From NCBI GenBank assembly GCA_013399305.1, contig VXAI01000198.1, positions 1,481,943 to 1,545,942 of the forward strand: a stretch of 64,000 nt of DNA. The letters are read 5' to 3'. The stretch is from Rostratula benghalensis. Taxonomy: Eukaryota > Chordata > Aves > Charadriiformes > Rostratulidae. This document shows positions 1-13,220 of the stretch, piece by piece (position 1 is the stretch's first letter; every line of letters begins with the position of its first letter). The position numbers were made by a program, and so were the translations under genes. The notes beneath the pieces are model-generated. The model was not told where the DNA came from. It saw nothing but the letters and a program-made list of their open reading frames with translations, and ran no database searches.

Positions 1-2029
1 GGTATATTTTCAAAGGTCAAACTGGCAGAAAACCTGAGGCTGGCCAAGAGTTCCCTCAAGTCAAGTTAACTTTTTCATATTTCAGTGAGCTTTGAGCTGG
101 GAACTACAAAACACACAGAGAGCATTAAGCCATCTCCAAACAGCCAGCCACTGACAACTGCCACTGACCCACTTTCACACTTGCAGTACAGAACCTTGAT
201 CATTGACAGCAATCTCCAAGTACACCTTCAACAACAGGTTTTACATAAGGTAGATAAGATGAGCTTACCAAAACCCAGAGTAGACTACACCCTCACTACA
301 CTAAGACTACCCTTGCTATAGATCCACAAGATTATACCTTTCAATGAGGCTCAACTTCAAGTTCCTTTGGGAAAGAGAAGTCAGACAATAATTATACCTC
401 CAGCAGGGGACATCCATTCCTCAGTTTGATCTGTTGTCTGTTCACTTTTCCTTTTATCACTTGTGAATGAGAACAGCATGGGTGATGGCCACTGCTATCA
501 AGTGCCACTGATTCATTTTCACCCCTGTGTTGATTTCATATTGATCACTGAGCTGAAACACAGTTATTCAAATTCCATTTCAGCAAAACTACCCCAAATC
601 CTTCTGTTCTGATGTTTTAAAAGAATGCAGATTTCCTACTTTCTCCTGCAATTTCTTGGCACTGCTCTGTGAAGCTATTATTTCCTGAGACTGATCCAGA
701 CCCTTTTCCAAGGGCCCTGCTGTGCCACTGTACAAAACCAGTGGCAGAGAGGGAGTTCAGAATGAAAGTTCAGAAAGTCAGGCAGCTTATCCCCATCTTG
801 TGTACACAGGATTTCAGGACAGAAAGATTAAGGTTCTTAGCCTTTTTGCATTGGTAAGGAGATGTTAAATTCTAGACTTGAACACAATACCTATCTTAAA
901 GGTAAGAAACTTCCTTCCATTTGAACAGATACACAGCGTACACAATCTCCCAAAGATTCTGCCCAGAAAGACAGTTATGGTGGCCTCACCAACAGCTCCA
1001 GTTAAAAAGCAGCTTCCCTGTCCACACCTCCTCAGGCAGAAACAGTGTGAGCTACCATTTGGGCTTTCATCTGCCATGAGTGACAATTCTTCTCTCCCAG
1101 GGCACTGGCAGAGAGAGTTAGCCGTTTCCTGAACAAGTCAGGAGTTGAATGTGCCCTAATAAATATTCCTCAGTTGTCCAGAGTAATTATTTGTGATAAA
1201 GGCCAAATACGTGATTCTGATGAGGATGTCCTTGCACGTTTATGTGGCCTGTAAAACTGTCAGGGCAAACGCCTTTCTACATTTTCATACTTCAAGTTGA
1301 GCTAACAAGTCAAGTAATTATCAGGGGAATTAGCTTGGATAACTATTGACAATGACCCTGACCACTGGACAGACCTTCTATCTACAGCACTGCTTCACAG
1401 ACCTTTCGAGGGTTTCTCCAGCAAATATGAAGGAAGGGTTAACTCTAGAAACTGTGACAAATGCAGGAGGTGAGGTGAGCGCCAGTGAAATGCTGATTTT
1501 GCCCACTCCACCCCTGGCTCCAGCAAAAGGAACATTAGGAAAACAAACTATTGGAGATTTTTAATACAGTTCTCAAGAAAGCACCAGACTGACAGCCCAG
1601 AGACTGACAGCCATGGTTTATTCTCAGCGCTGTGACAGCACAAACTCTGGCAACCAAATCCCCTTGTCCCTACCACCTCTTCTTCTGAAAACACACATTT
1701 CCAGCCAAATCCCTGTCTGCACATTCCAGCCACCCCTGAAAGGAAGCAGATAATGCAGCTGGTTTGTTGTTACCAATACATTTGTGTTACTCTGCTAGGT
1801 TTGACAATGTGGATACCCTTCAAATCAAAGAAGGTCTTGATAACTACTGAAATTATTCACAATCACAAAAAAAAATTGTCATAAGGAAACCACACTTAGT
1901 CTTTACTGACCAGGGCTAAGCTGACAACAGCTTCAAATCAAGTCCATTTTGCAGTAGCCCAGCATGAGGCAAGAATAGCAGGAGGGAAAAATAACATTTC
2001 CTACTCCTTCTAGGAAGAGGTGAATGTGA
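1..2029. other. Non-coding stretch, no supported gene
   Basis: I see no exon, RNA gene or repeat here that I can defend. Short open frames are present on both strands but have no protein-like composition and no matching splice sites. The line at 121-180 has A19 C24 G7 T10 on the + strand, which fits an intron of a leftward (minus-strand) unit. One minus-strand exon-like block (about 891-958) has an acceptor after a TCTTTCTGGGCAG tract, but its donor is weak and the opposite strand carries an equally good donor, so I do not call it. Confidence 0.5.
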
Positions 2030-2190
2030 TATACCTGTGCTTGTTTATTACCTGCAGTCTGCTACACCAGCAATAATCCCAGGTAATATAGCCAGGACCT
2101 TTTATTATGCAGTCTGTTGAGCAGCTAACAGTTCAGGGTTAACAGGTTATGTACCTGTATCTGTTTATTATGCAGTCTGTTGTACTACAG
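2030..2190. repeat. Degenerate three-copy tandem repeat, about 60-bp period
   Basis: Three related blocks begin near 2030, 2095 and 2151. Each carries a core like TTTATTA(TG/CCTG)CAGTCTG followed by TTG or CTAC. The first and third copies also share ACCTGT..CTGTTTATTA. Copies differ by substitutions and small indels, so this is an old local duplication rather than a fresh satellite. No known repeat family is recognised. Confidence 0.55.
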
Positions 2191-5100
2191 ATTAAATTGC
2201 TTTTTTCTATGTACAACAGGCCTGGGATTTTACATCTGCAAGCCAAATACCCCATCTTTCAGAAAAAACTTCCATCTCCTCTTGGGCCATCCCATTTTTC
2301 CAACACTTTCATTCTTTACACCAGACATGCCTGCTAACTGCTTCTTCTGAAGAACGAGCTCCATGTAGCTGTGGTCTCCTTTCTGACAGCTCTGTGGTTT
2401 TGCTGGCTTAAAGCAACATCATGTCTTCTTGTATCACACTATCACAATCAAAATGCAGACACGGAATGAATATTTGATGCTATGAGGCAGCAAAGGACCA
2501 GCAACACAAAGCTCCCCGTTTCAAAGAAAGCATCTTTGTGCAAAGCATGTTTCAGCTGCAGCTCCTTTCCTCCTGCTCTTTGTTACAGGTTTATCTCAAC
2601 TTTCTGTCTAAAAGTCCAATGTAATAGTGGAATGAACTAAATGTATGAGAATAATACATTGCAAAGAAATCTGAGGACATGGCATATCCCAACGAGGGAC
2701 AGAAATAAATCTCCAGCAAACCTGTCTCCACATTCACCTGCTGGATCTGACACGCTCACAGACCTACCTGAAACATGAAATCTCAAATCCCAACTGCTCT
2801 ACACAGTTACCCAGCAGAAAGGGACACGTTCACTTGTAATATCCAGCAATGAACATGAGTGTAAGCATAGAGTCTTGTCCTGTGCCCTGTTGCTGCCCAG
2901 GCTCTGCAGCTTAGCCATACAGGATTGAAAGAGAATATAATATCAGCAAGTTTATGTCATTAACCATAACACAAAAAGACTATGAAACGTTAAGTTCTCT
3001 GAAGCCACATGGAGGGGCTAGGTAGGGCTTCAAAGGTAGACTAGCATTGTATTAACTCAGAAAGCTAAGCTTTGCTTCTCAAGAGATGGGAACTTCAGTA
3101 CTCGCCAATATACACCCTAAAAACCTTTCAGCTGAACTCTACCCTTAGACTTGTAGGGCTCTCTCACTAAAAGTAACTTCCATTCAAAGCCTGCTCATTC
3201 CAGCAACATCAAATAGGTACAAAATTAGTACAACTAGGAAGGGGGAAAAAAAAAATCAATTTGGAGCAATTCTACTTTTACATGATTGTACTTAATTTTT
3301 CTCTACCTGTTATTGCATATTCAATTCAAAGTTTTCACAGCCATAAAGGGACTGGTGCTAGAAGGGATTAACTTCTTGTTCTGCTAATAGAGCAATTTTC
3401 CACTTGTCACTAAAAATCTCAAGGTAGGAGGAGTGTGTAGCAGGGGTTACATATGAAAAGTGGATTTGTCACAGGCTGCAGGACAAAGTATTTATCTGCA
3501 GATGTCAAAATTTCACAAAATAGCCGTCATCCTCCTTTTACAGGCAAATGACCCTGTGGTAAAGTGCTTCACCTCCAGGTCTCCCACTATGCTAGAGATG
3601 GACACATACCTTGGGAAATCACCATTATCATGCCAGCTGGAAACTACAACTTGCAGTGGGATTAGAGGAGCAGCCTCACTGCATAGGGTGGGCTAATCCA
3701 GAAGTTTATTGCTCCCTCTACCAGAAAGGGGAGTTTCTCCTCTCCCTTCTGTTCTTGCTGCTTATCTCCACCAGCCTGCTCTGTAACTCAATTCAGCATC
3801 AGAAGAAAAAGAACAAGCAGCCAGATGGGTTTTTGCTTAAGCAAAAGAGAATGAAGAATGCCTAGAAGGAAACAAAAACAAAACCTCTTGCCATGCCTCT
3901 AAAACTTCTAAAAAGGGTCAACTGGCTCCAAAACTACAATTGTGTATGTTAATATGCCACAGCAAGCACAGTAGTTACATTACTGTCTACCACAGTTTAG
4001 ACCTGCCCTTAGCTTTTTTTTTTTTCAGATTATACAATGTTATACAGTTTTAGAAGGCAGCATCTTTCAGTACTTTAAGGGGGTAAGATCCATCTCTACC
4101 TTGGCAGGATCTGCTTGACTGTTATGCAAGGATAAATGTTCTTTGCTTGCTCAGAGCACACTGAGAATCCATAAGCCCTTTACCAGGCTGAAAATCTACA
4201 TCTCTGCCTCAGCTTCCTCTCATCTGAAACAGGATAGTAGCATGTTCTTTCACATGCCCATTCATCCAAAGGTAGGACCTAGTAAAACTGTACCCTTATT
4301 TCAGAGAAAGACTGTAATCATTAGTCTAAAACAAAACACTGCACAATTACAGACCAGTGCCAGGTAGAGTCATTCCAGATACCTTATCCCCTCCTAATGC
4401 CTCACCTCTACATCCTCCCTGGCCTGTGTTGCAGCCAGTCCTTTAAAAGCAATCAGCCTCAGTGAACTCCTTCGCCTTCTCAGGAAGGCAGCAGGGCTAT
4501 AAGAGAGCAGTTCTATCTATATGGAAATGCAGATTTCAAATATATCCATCCTAGTAATCAAATCCAGAGGAAACAATCCCCTAATATGGAGCTAATAAAA
4601 GTTGATTTTAAGTCAGCCTGAAGCTGTAAGCAATAAGAAGCAGATTTATAACGGCGGCTTTCATTATTGCTGTTTTTGTTCTTTATAGTCTATACCCACA
4701 TAAAGCTATTGGTCAGCTTGCTACTGAATTTACCTGTATTCCCTAACCTCACTTAGCTCAAACCATGTTTCTTCTTCTATTCAGATGGCTCTAAATCTTG
4801 TCTGCTTACACACAGAGGTTGGGTAAATCATGGTAGCTCAGCTTCCATAATTAGACCAGTAAGAAGCAAGGCATCAAGCCTTTTTCCCCACATCCTCCAC
4901 TCTTACAAGCTTGCAAACACACATGCCTGGTGCTGTTAGAAGAGGGCAGTGCTGTCCCTAGAGCCAGTCACTGGAATCCTGTTTCAGGTAGCGAGGAAAC
5001 TTATCTTCACGGTGAAAACCTGTCCATTCAACTAAAAGATGAAAACATGAGAAGTCTTAATATGGTCAAGGGACCCTCCACCCCTGCCTCCATCCTCACA

Positions 5101-8100
5101 TGGACCTTTAGCTATAAAAAAAGCAGTGAAAAGGGTCTGTATGTCATTAGAAATAAAGAGAATCAATTTCTTCAGTGGTGCAGGGAAATGCTTCTACAAA
5201 AACAGGCTTGATGGCCAGCAAGGCCCAGCAGCTTACCAAGTTACAAGCAGAAGCCAGCTGAGGAACAGCACATATTTTAAAAGAGCCATGGAGAAATCAA
5301 TCCAGATCAGCTTCAGTGGAACGGGTCCAGCACAGTATTCAAGAAACAAGCATCCTTCCACCTCAGTAATCTCCAGAGGATTAAGTCATCTTTATTAAAT
5401 CCTTTTTTGGGCTAGTTTTATCCATCATAAACACACCATTTAAGATAAAGGGTAAAAATAATTTGTGGTGACTTATGAAAAAGACACTACTACCACAATA
5501 GGACTGCTGTATGATTACACACTAATGTCTGCACCTACCATCTATTCAGATAAGCATTATCCATACAATTCTCTATACAAATGAAAACAATTTGTGTCAA
5601 TCATTAGTATGCTTGGATTCCAAAAAGACCAGAGAGCACAAGTCAGTATGGCAGTTAAGCTTCCAGCTATACAAATTAACAATATTTTCCTGTAGCAAAA
5701 CAAAGCTACAAGCACAACTGTAAGCTTATTTTAATCAAGACACACCACCTCCTGAGACCCTAAATATCAAACCAGTCCATCATTTCCAACAGCTGGTGGC
5801 AGCAAGGAGCAGGGAAGTATTTCTGTGGAGCTTACAGACATCTACCGTTGGAGAGAGATGTGTGTGAGCCTCAAAATCTCTAGGGCTTGGGCCTTTGTGC
5901 AGATCCTTCCACTTTAACCCTCCATCACAGCTCCCTGGGACTGCAGGGGATCAGATCTTTCGTATCCAAGTCTATCTGGGTCATTCAGTTCTACTTAGAG
6001 GACTGGCAACTACCTGACAGGAGCTTGAGCGTATCGTAGGTGTATCCCCAGAGAAATTTAGAACCAATTCAGGAATATTAGGGTTGTACTCATTGCAGTA
6101 GCAGTAGAATCAGACTCTGTCTCCACATCTGCCACTCTTCTTTCATTGCCATCAACTGTGCTTAGAGAGAGCTCCCCAGAAGAGGTTGGACTATCCAAAG
6201 TTTCAGCCTGCTTTAACATAAAGGCAGGCTGCAATTTGTAGGATATCAGACATGCCTCTCAACAGAACAACTTCCCTTTTCCCAGTAAGACACCATGTTG
6301 GCACAAAGCTGAAGCACAACCTCCCCCCAAACTTAAAGCAATTCATAATAACCCAACAGTCAAGCATCTACTAATCAATATATCAGGCTGTGTGAACATA
6401 AAGACAAAAATCTAAAACCTTAGTGAATTTTTTTTTTCTGCTAAGTGAAAATCTGTTCCTCTGTTTGTCAGCTGTGGCTGAAGAGATTTTTCACCGATAT
6501 TATGAAATACCAAAATAAAAGAGGCCATATCCTGCATTGTAATTGGCAATTTAAGAAAAATAAAGTTTGTGATTTCAAGGCTTACATTGTAATACCAGTG
6601 ATTAGAGGAGACTGGGTAGGAACTCAAGACTCTAACAGCAGTAAGCTGGAAAACAACTCAATTTCTAAGAACAACTCAAAAGGCAAGTTTGACACAAGAA
6701 GAGAGGAGTCAGGCCTAACCCATCCATCCAATTAGGACCCTTTCAACAAAGTTTTCCTTCTTTTTTTTTTAATTTGGATCTGAACATGAGTTGGGAATAA
6801 ATCAGAGCTACAATGAAGGGAAATAATTTGGGGACATTCTCAAAGAGAGTCTAAGAGCTATTGAGAGGCAGAATAAAGAGGTCTTCATTCATTACTAGCT
6901 GTATCAAAGGGCTGAATGCACGTCAGAACTCCCACATGGACCTGTTGGGATACTGTTCAAAACACAGATCTATTGCAGTAGCTCTTTCTATCAGAAAATT
7001 TAATTGACATGGTTTTAAGCAAATCTTTTGGAGATAAAAAAGAAAAATGAAACTTTAAAGTGTTATTATTCCACTTTCAACACACACAAAACACAAAAAA
7101 CAAGAAATTACCATTACAAAATTCACTTCAGAGTTGAAATCAAAGCATTTTAAATTTAAGATTTTAGGACTAATCAAGATTTGAAGCAGTTCTAGGTCTG
7201 TGCAGTTTTGCCTTTTTCATCACCAAAGCTATTTTGCAAAATAAACCAAGATTGTCATCACAGTTTCAGGAGAGAATGACTTGTGCAGATAGAACAGAAT
7301 GCAGCCCCACTCTGAAGAGGTTTTGTTGTCCAGCACAGATCTTTCATCTGTCCAAAGCACATTCCCTTAAACTATTTTGTACAGGTCTGAGCAATGACAT
7401 GATACACAAAGCAGCAGAGAATAGTCCTAAGCAGTATATTCAAATTCGAGGGCACAGATCTACCTTCTCACAGAACTCCCAAATTCTAGTTTTATATCTT
7501 ATTGACTTATTCTGTCAAGATGAGCAAGTTGTTTCCCTGCTGTGGCCTTTCTAAAACGTTGAGCAAAGCTTCATATAATTTATAATAGTCACATGAGGCT
7601 TTATTATAATAAAAAGCTCCAAGGGCTTTTCCATTTGTCATTACTTAATACATCCATAAAACCTACAGTGTGCAAAATGCTTTGGACACTAATTAAGACA
7701 AGTTGAATCCAGAGACAATATCACATTGACATTAAGGTTAGAAACGTAATCCACTGGCAGAAGACAGCAATGGAAGCCAGGGCAAGGGTATTAAATGTTT
7801 TACTGAGGATCAGTAAATGTTACAAAACAATATCTTGGTGCAATACCTACTACTACTAACGAAGGTAGCATCTACTGGTCTTTCAGTAATTATCTCGTAT
7901 GGGAAAAAGTCTCACACCTTGGTTACCCATACTGTCTTCTGCATGTTCAAAAGATAACATCTGTGATGGCAGCAGATCATAATGCCCAGATTTGAGACAG
8001 ACACAGGGATGTGAACCCCAAATAGCCTGCCATGAGTCAGTCTTTGCTACAGCTCAAGTTGAGCTTAATTTCCCAATGACTCCTATGTGATGCTCAGATG

Positions 8101-11100
8101 CAGAACAAGAAGTTCCTGCAATCACTAATGTTAACAACATCTATGATTTTTCACAGGGATAAGGCACAGAGGATTAAAACAGTGATTTTATTTTTTTTTT
8201 TTTAGTGGACAGCAGTTGCCCGGAGTCCTAGGTACAGTTATTTCAGGGTAAGAGTTTACCATACAGAAAAGGGAACCACAGACTTCAGATTAAGCTTCCA
8301 GCCAACATCTCTTATTGAGCATTCACCCTAGACACCTGCTGGGAATGTTCTTAATCTTTCCTCCTCCCTATAAGGACTACTTATTCCCCAGACACACATA
8401 CACATTGTTAGAAACCCAGGTTAGAGAGCAGTACAAACAAACCCATAAATTTTTTTGTTTACAGAGCTTTGGTCTCCAGTGCTTGAAAGGATAAAATTGC
8501 CTGTAATAATAACTATCAAGAAAGCTCTTTGGGTAATTAACAAAGCTGACATGACAAACAAACCTAAAGAGGTAATTCCCCCAGCTCCAACATGAAATAA
8601 ATGTATTATTTTTGCCCCTTCGACATCGCAGTCAGAAAAATCCTCTAAGTCAGGGTAGTAAGGTCACCTCCATGACTTCATTGCGGGCAGATCATCAATA
8701 AACTATTTGCTGCACAAGGTATGTTTATTTTGACAATGTGCTGGCTCCTGTTTTGCCAAAGAGTTTCAAATCAATACCCAACCATTGAGACTTCCAACCT
8801 CCTTCAACATCATGATTGTCTTGCAGACAAAAAAAAATCAGTGGAATTAAAGTGCTAGACCATGACCATCCTCCCTCTTATCTTAACTCAGGATAAAAAT
8901 GAAGGAGCTGGAGGAAGTCTCTTCAGAGCTAAGATCTGGCACACCCAAGTATACTATCTTTGATATCTTGACCACTTCACACAAACTCCTTCTGTAGCTG
9001 TCACCGTCAGTGCCCGGCATTCTCAGTGTTGCCTACAAGTCAGGAAACCTTGGGATTGTTGTGTGCCAGTTGGCAAAACATTCTAGTAGTGAGGGCTACC
9101 CCAGACCTAAATGCAGGCTGGATAAAGACAGGATATCATCACTGAACCCAGAATTCAGCATTAGCTTCTTCCTAATCTTGGAGTAAGCCAAGGCCCACTC
9201 ATCTATACAGGATGATAGGACAGTTTTTGATAGGACAGTTAAGTGCATTGAGTTCTCCCAGTTTACAGAAGAGCCACTTGTTCCAATGGAATTTAGAACT
9301 CAAGATTGCCAGGCTTAAAAGAACAAGTGTCCTCTTTCTGTCCTCTTCAATATTGAATTCAGCAGACTTTCAGGGTGGCAGCTGTCTTGGCCTGTGGTCT
9401 TTTCTAGGCTTCTGATTTCTTATTGTCAATCAAACAGGACTCCATTCCACCTAGTGTAGATGGCCTTATGGTCCCTTACCATGCATCTCCATGCACTTGA
9501 CAACAGGCAAAACCTGACTTTGGGTACAAACACTTCAAACAGATTCATATTCTGTGACTGCTCATTTAAGACAGGGTAATAAAAGCTTGTTGACTTAGAA
9601 CAGACTAAACTATACTTCTTTGGAAGGTGTCAGGGGGAAAAAAAAAATCACACTTCCTTTATGCTCTTCATTAGAGATACAAGTTGGTTTTAAAAACCCA
9701 AAGCTTTCAGTCAAAGAGGTTGGCAGAATTAGTAAATAAGGGATACGTTGTAATAGAGGAGTTGTCAGCATGACCCCTTCTTCTAGAAAACAGATGTGAC
9801 AAAAGCCAGCATTCTCCACAGCCTTTATTGCATTTTCAGTACATTTCAGAAGAGGAATGATTCTTTCCCAAACCCTAAACTGACATGACTTCATATAACT
9901 CAATCTCCTATCACAGCCAGGAGAGAAGGAATAAGACAGAAAGAAAGTCTCCTCCGCGTCTCTTTAATATCTGCATCTAGCCTGATTGCTTGTATACTCA
10001 TTTAAGATAAGGTTTCCTAGCAACCTCAGGGAGTTGTAATTATCATTGGGCTTTCAGAAACACTGCTTTTTACATCCCCTGGTTTTACCTCTAAGATAGA
10101 GGTATAAACAGTTATAAAATTGGTTTTAGTTCAGGTCAAGCTTCTTAGAACATTAAGACATTTTAGTACTAGAGACACTCCTTCAGGTGGCAAACCTGAC
10201 TCTTAAAAATGAGACTCTAAAATTCTTCAACTCCTTTTCTCTTGCATCATGGTAAAACTTTGGTGGGCTGTTTCACACACACCAATGTGATTTCGATAGA
10301 TCAGGGAGATTCCAACAGTATAAATCTCAGTTTCAGCACCAGAAGAGTCAAAATTAGATCCTTCCTGCTGTGATAGCGGGAACATTTAGGACAGACAAGA
10401 CATTCCTCTTTCCCTAGGCTCAAGTATTACAGCTTTTGCTGTTTACTGTTTTTCACTACCAATACAGTGAAGTAAAATATTCATGTGCTATCATTATTCT
10501 AATGACTACAAGGACAGGAGATGCAGTTACTAGCCATCACAGTGCTTGAAGGAGCCAAAAGTTATCAGTATTGTTACTCAGCTTAGTTTTACGATTATTG
10601 ACATTGGTAGCATTAAATCCTAACTAGTCAGCTACAAAACCTATGGTGAAAAGCATGAAACACCCATAAGCGTCATCCTAGAGGTAAATCTATGTTACAT
10701 GCACAGAGCTAAAACCTTACTAAATAAGACAAATGGCCTCACCAGCATCTGAGCAGCTAACTGCATTAAGGAAATATAAAACTGTCTCTAACCATGACAA
10801 ATTCCTCACACAGCTTCAGCTGCACAGCTGGAGCTCCCGCCTTCCTCACTCCCCTTCCTGGCCAACACTGAAAGGAACAAGCCAGTTGTAATGCCAGGAC
10901 AAGTCAAGCTGATCACAGGAGGAAAGTAATATATTGGCTGGCAGAAAACACAGAAGAAAATCTAAGCTTAACAGAGTGTGTTACTTAAGAGCAATTGGAG
11001 ACAATGGTTCTATTTACAAGGCAACAGGAGACCCTCTGTGTAACAGCTTTGTTCCTCTTGCACAGTCACAGCCTTGGATTAGGGGAGATGCAGTTTAAGC

Positions 11101-11705
11101 AGAATGGAGACAACTGTCCAAGCACAAAACACCCATTGCTGGCAGAGGACACAGGCACAGGAGAGAGGGACCCAGAACAAGTATTTTTCCACACCATCTC
11201 TGGAAACCATCAAGTGTTTCTAACAGACCTTGTACAGCTGGATGAAAGGATGCAGTAAAGGTAGCAGCATTAGATAAGCTCTACTCCATGCCCTGTGCTT
11301 TGGTCACGGGCCTGTCCTCTCAAATAATTACTTGCCATTTTCTTTTAATCTAAACAGTAATTTTTTACATCCACACTTCCTCTAGTTCACTGGAAGCCCA
11401 TCTGCTATGAAGACACACACCTATTCAGTGCAAATAAGAAGAAACAAAAAGCCATAGTCTGCAGGAGTCATGCATTAATGTCAAGTTAAGGAGCAGTCAT
11501 AAATGTTAACTGGAAACAGTGGAAAACATTTTATTTGATTGAAGAGATGCTTGGGCAGAACTAAATGCTTAAGGAACAGGTTACTCAGCCTTAACAGAAC
11601 ATTTACATTTTCATATTAAGTTCTGAAACATCTGTGAACAGTTTTGGAACATTAAACTAATATTGACAAACAAACAAAACTTAGATCCAAAAGACTGAAA
11701 TAAAA
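2191..11705. other. Long non-coding stretch, probably intron of a leftward unit
   Basis: About 9.5 kb with no exon I can support. Lines at 5701-5760 (A22 C19 G7 T12) and 10741-10800 (A24 C14 G9 T13) show a strong excess of A and C on the + strand, the pattern expected for the template strand of a transcribed vertebrate gene. Minor A and T runs occur (for example 4014-4025 and 8191-8204). A minus-strand 21-nt micro-exon-like block near 5234-5254 has a fair acceptor and a GTAAGC donor, but it is too short to call. Confidence 0.4.
9213..9240. repeat. Two-copy tandem repeat, 15-bp period
   Basis: TGATAGGACAGTT occurs at 9213-9225 and again, unchanged, at 9228-9240, separated by two T. It looks like a simple slippage duplication with no evident function. 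Confidence 0.8.
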
Positions 11706-11785
11706 ATCATAGAATGGTTAGAGCTGGAAGAGAACTTAAAGATCACCTAGTTCCAACCATTGCCATTTAACCAGAAAAACATATT
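11706..11785 (-). mobile_element. CR1 LINE 3'-end fragment (reverse orientation)
   Basis: The + strand reads ATCATAGAATGGTTAGAGCT, then a GGAAGAGAACTTAAAGATCA segment and CTAGTTCCAACC. This is the reverse complement of the well-known 3' end of avian CR1 non-LTR retrotransposons, which ends in an ATTCTATGATTCTATG-type repeat. The copy is 5'-truncated to under about 100 bp, as most CR1 copies are, and has diverged by several substitutions. CR1 has no poly(A) tail, and none is seen. The right boundary is approximate. This and the 15 kb copy are the main evidence that the host is a bird or close reptile. Confidence 0.85.
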
Positions 11786-12209
11786 AAGAGGTTTTCCTCA
11801 TGAGAACTTTGAGGTGAAGTCTCACTTTCAAGTGAGCTAAGAACCAGCAGCAAGAAAACTGTACAGATAAAAGAATATAAATAGCAGTTACATTTTTGGT
11901 CTTCCTTCACTTAAAGTATTTCAGGGTTCTGATTTCAGAGTTCCCCTCCCATTAAACTAGCAGATTTCCACAATTTCCCCAGGCAACTCTACTGCAGACT
12001 TTGCTGCTTTAAATCACTTCTCCATAGGCTGAAGTGGCAAAATCCAGCAATAATCAAACACTTTTTTACTCCTTTCAAGAACTACTACAGACTCTGGGTC
12101 AATTAGGACTAGCTAAATAAAAAAGGCAGGTAAAAATCAAAGTGACAAAGTCAAGCTTGGAACCATATTAAAGCATAAGAAAAAGCTCAGATGTGACATG
12201 ATTTTTAGA
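11786..12209. other. Non-coding stretch
   Basis: No feature supported. If the ATG-containing exon at 12219-12279 is internal, this is intron sequence. If its frame reads through to the TAG at 12210-12212, this would be 3' untranslated sequence, but I see no AATAAA on the minus strand here that would support an early 3' end. Confidence 0.3.
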
Positions 12210-12218
12210 CTAAATAAC

Positions 12219-12279
12219 CTGCTCATCTGAGAGCTCTTCCACATCTTCAGCTTGATCTTTGCTGTTCATATAGAGTAGG
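12219..12279 (-). CDS. Candidate first coding exon of the leftward gene
   Basis: On the minus strand a good acceptor (TTTCCTGACCTTTGCAG) precedes a 61-nt block ending in CAG before GTTATT. Only one frame is open. It contains an ATG at 12269-12267 and continues MNSKDQAEDVEELSDEQ, an acidic start, to the donor. If the donor is not used, the frame runs on for V, I and a TAG at 12212-12210. The block lies about 1.1 kb downstream of the divergent promoter, where a start codon is expected if the exons at 13.38 and 13.14 kb are 5' untranslated. Weak points: the donor is non-ideal (T at +3 and +5), the ATG context is poor (T at -3), and I do not recognise the peptide. The same frame stays open upstream to 12365. 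Confidence 0.25.
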
Positions 12280-12330
12280 CTGCAAAGGTCAGGAAATATC
12301 AGATAGAGAAATGAGCTCTTAGAATCTTTA

Positions 12331-12576
12331 CTATTCCCAGGACACAGGGAAAAGGAAGCATCCTTCTACAGTCTTTGGCACAACAAGCTTTTCAATAGTC
12401 AGTGTAGACATTTGAGTAACTCTAAATCCCGGTTGCGTAGCCTTTGAGTTGCATAACCTTTGTATTGACAGTAGATTTTCAAGGTTGTTCTGAGGGGTTT
12501 TATTCCCTCTCCCCTCCATGTAAGCCTCCTGCATAGCTTTATTGCTAAAAGGTTGCCAACAATACTCACTTTTCAA
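12331..12576 (-). other. Unassigned 81-codon open frame next to the candidate coding exon
   Basis: This minus-strand frame has no ATG at its head; it would begin at TTG (12576), and it stays open upstream to about 12624. It ends at TAG (12331-12333). Composition is not obviously random (for example NNLENLLSIQRLCNS), and the 12.2 kb exon frame overlaps its end in another frame. A donor-like AAAA before GTGAGT lies near 12567. It could be part of an exon or chance; no family is recognised. Confidence 0.12.
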
Positions 12577-12624
12577 AATTGAGACAGCAAAGCCTACTCT
12601 CTTTACAATATGAGCAAGAAGAAA

Positions 12625-13139
12625 TTATTCTTTTCTTCAGAAAGAAAAATTTTGAACAAGACTCAGCACTCAGAGGCCCTTGGCCTCATTTAGCACCCTG
12701 AGAACTCCAGGATTAAACATGCCCTAGAGCCACAATACACAGCCCCTCAACTGTAACACAGCACATGCATAATTTCTATTTCAATAATATTCAGATGCTA
12801 TACTTTTCAAGTTGGAACCAGACTTCAAGCCAGCAGAGATCCCTCAGTTCTCAAACCCATTATTTTTGCCACTACTTAGTGAACCATTAAGAAGTTTGAG
12901 CAGGAACAAAGCCAAGTATTACCACCAGAGAGCACAACCAAAGCACAGCAACACCTTCCTCTCCACACAGAGAACTGCCTCATGACCCCCCATTGACTAG
13001 GGGAGCCTCCAGCAATAGATGCCTTTTAAATTACACCAGAAGCGGCAGCTTTTTTAATTTAAAACTTCCTTTACTTCCATTGCTTGAACTACTCCCCCTT
13101 TTCAGAACATAAAGCTTAAACACAACTGGAAATACTTAC
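12625..13139. other. Promoter-proximal intron-like sequence, strong A/C excess
   Basis: No exon is supported. The line 12901-12960 has A25 C20 G9 T6 on the + strand, the most extreme strand skew I counted, consistent with the first kilobase of a leftward unit. Confidence 0.35.
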
Positions 13140-13220
13140 AGAGTCATTTGTCAGGCCTGTGCGCCCACTGCAGGCCTCAGGCTGGCTGCTCACCGCCTCC
13201 CTGCTGAGGGATAGCTGTTC
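13140..13220 (-). other. Candidate exon 2 of the leftward unit (probably 5' untranslated)
   Basis: On the minus strand an acceptor-like GGGGCTGCACAG precedes an 81-nt block that ends ACTCT before GTAAGTATTT, a near-ideal donor. One frame is open across the whole block (27 codons; starts EQLSLSREAVSSQ, ends TGLTNDS). The other two frames are closed. An upstream acceptor choice (GTTGCTGCAG) would extend the exon to 13236, and an internal donor (GCG before GTGAGC, 13194) is also available. A late ATG (ATG ACT CT) at the donor is possible. The frame phase does not join directly to the 12.2 kb block, so I favour an untranslated exon over a coding one. Confidence 0.3.

Noticed and set aside
889..960. 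Minus-strand exon-like block with TCTTTCTGGGCAG acceptor
   Set aside because: The donor is weak (GTATTG), and a better donor exists on the opposite strand at the same place.
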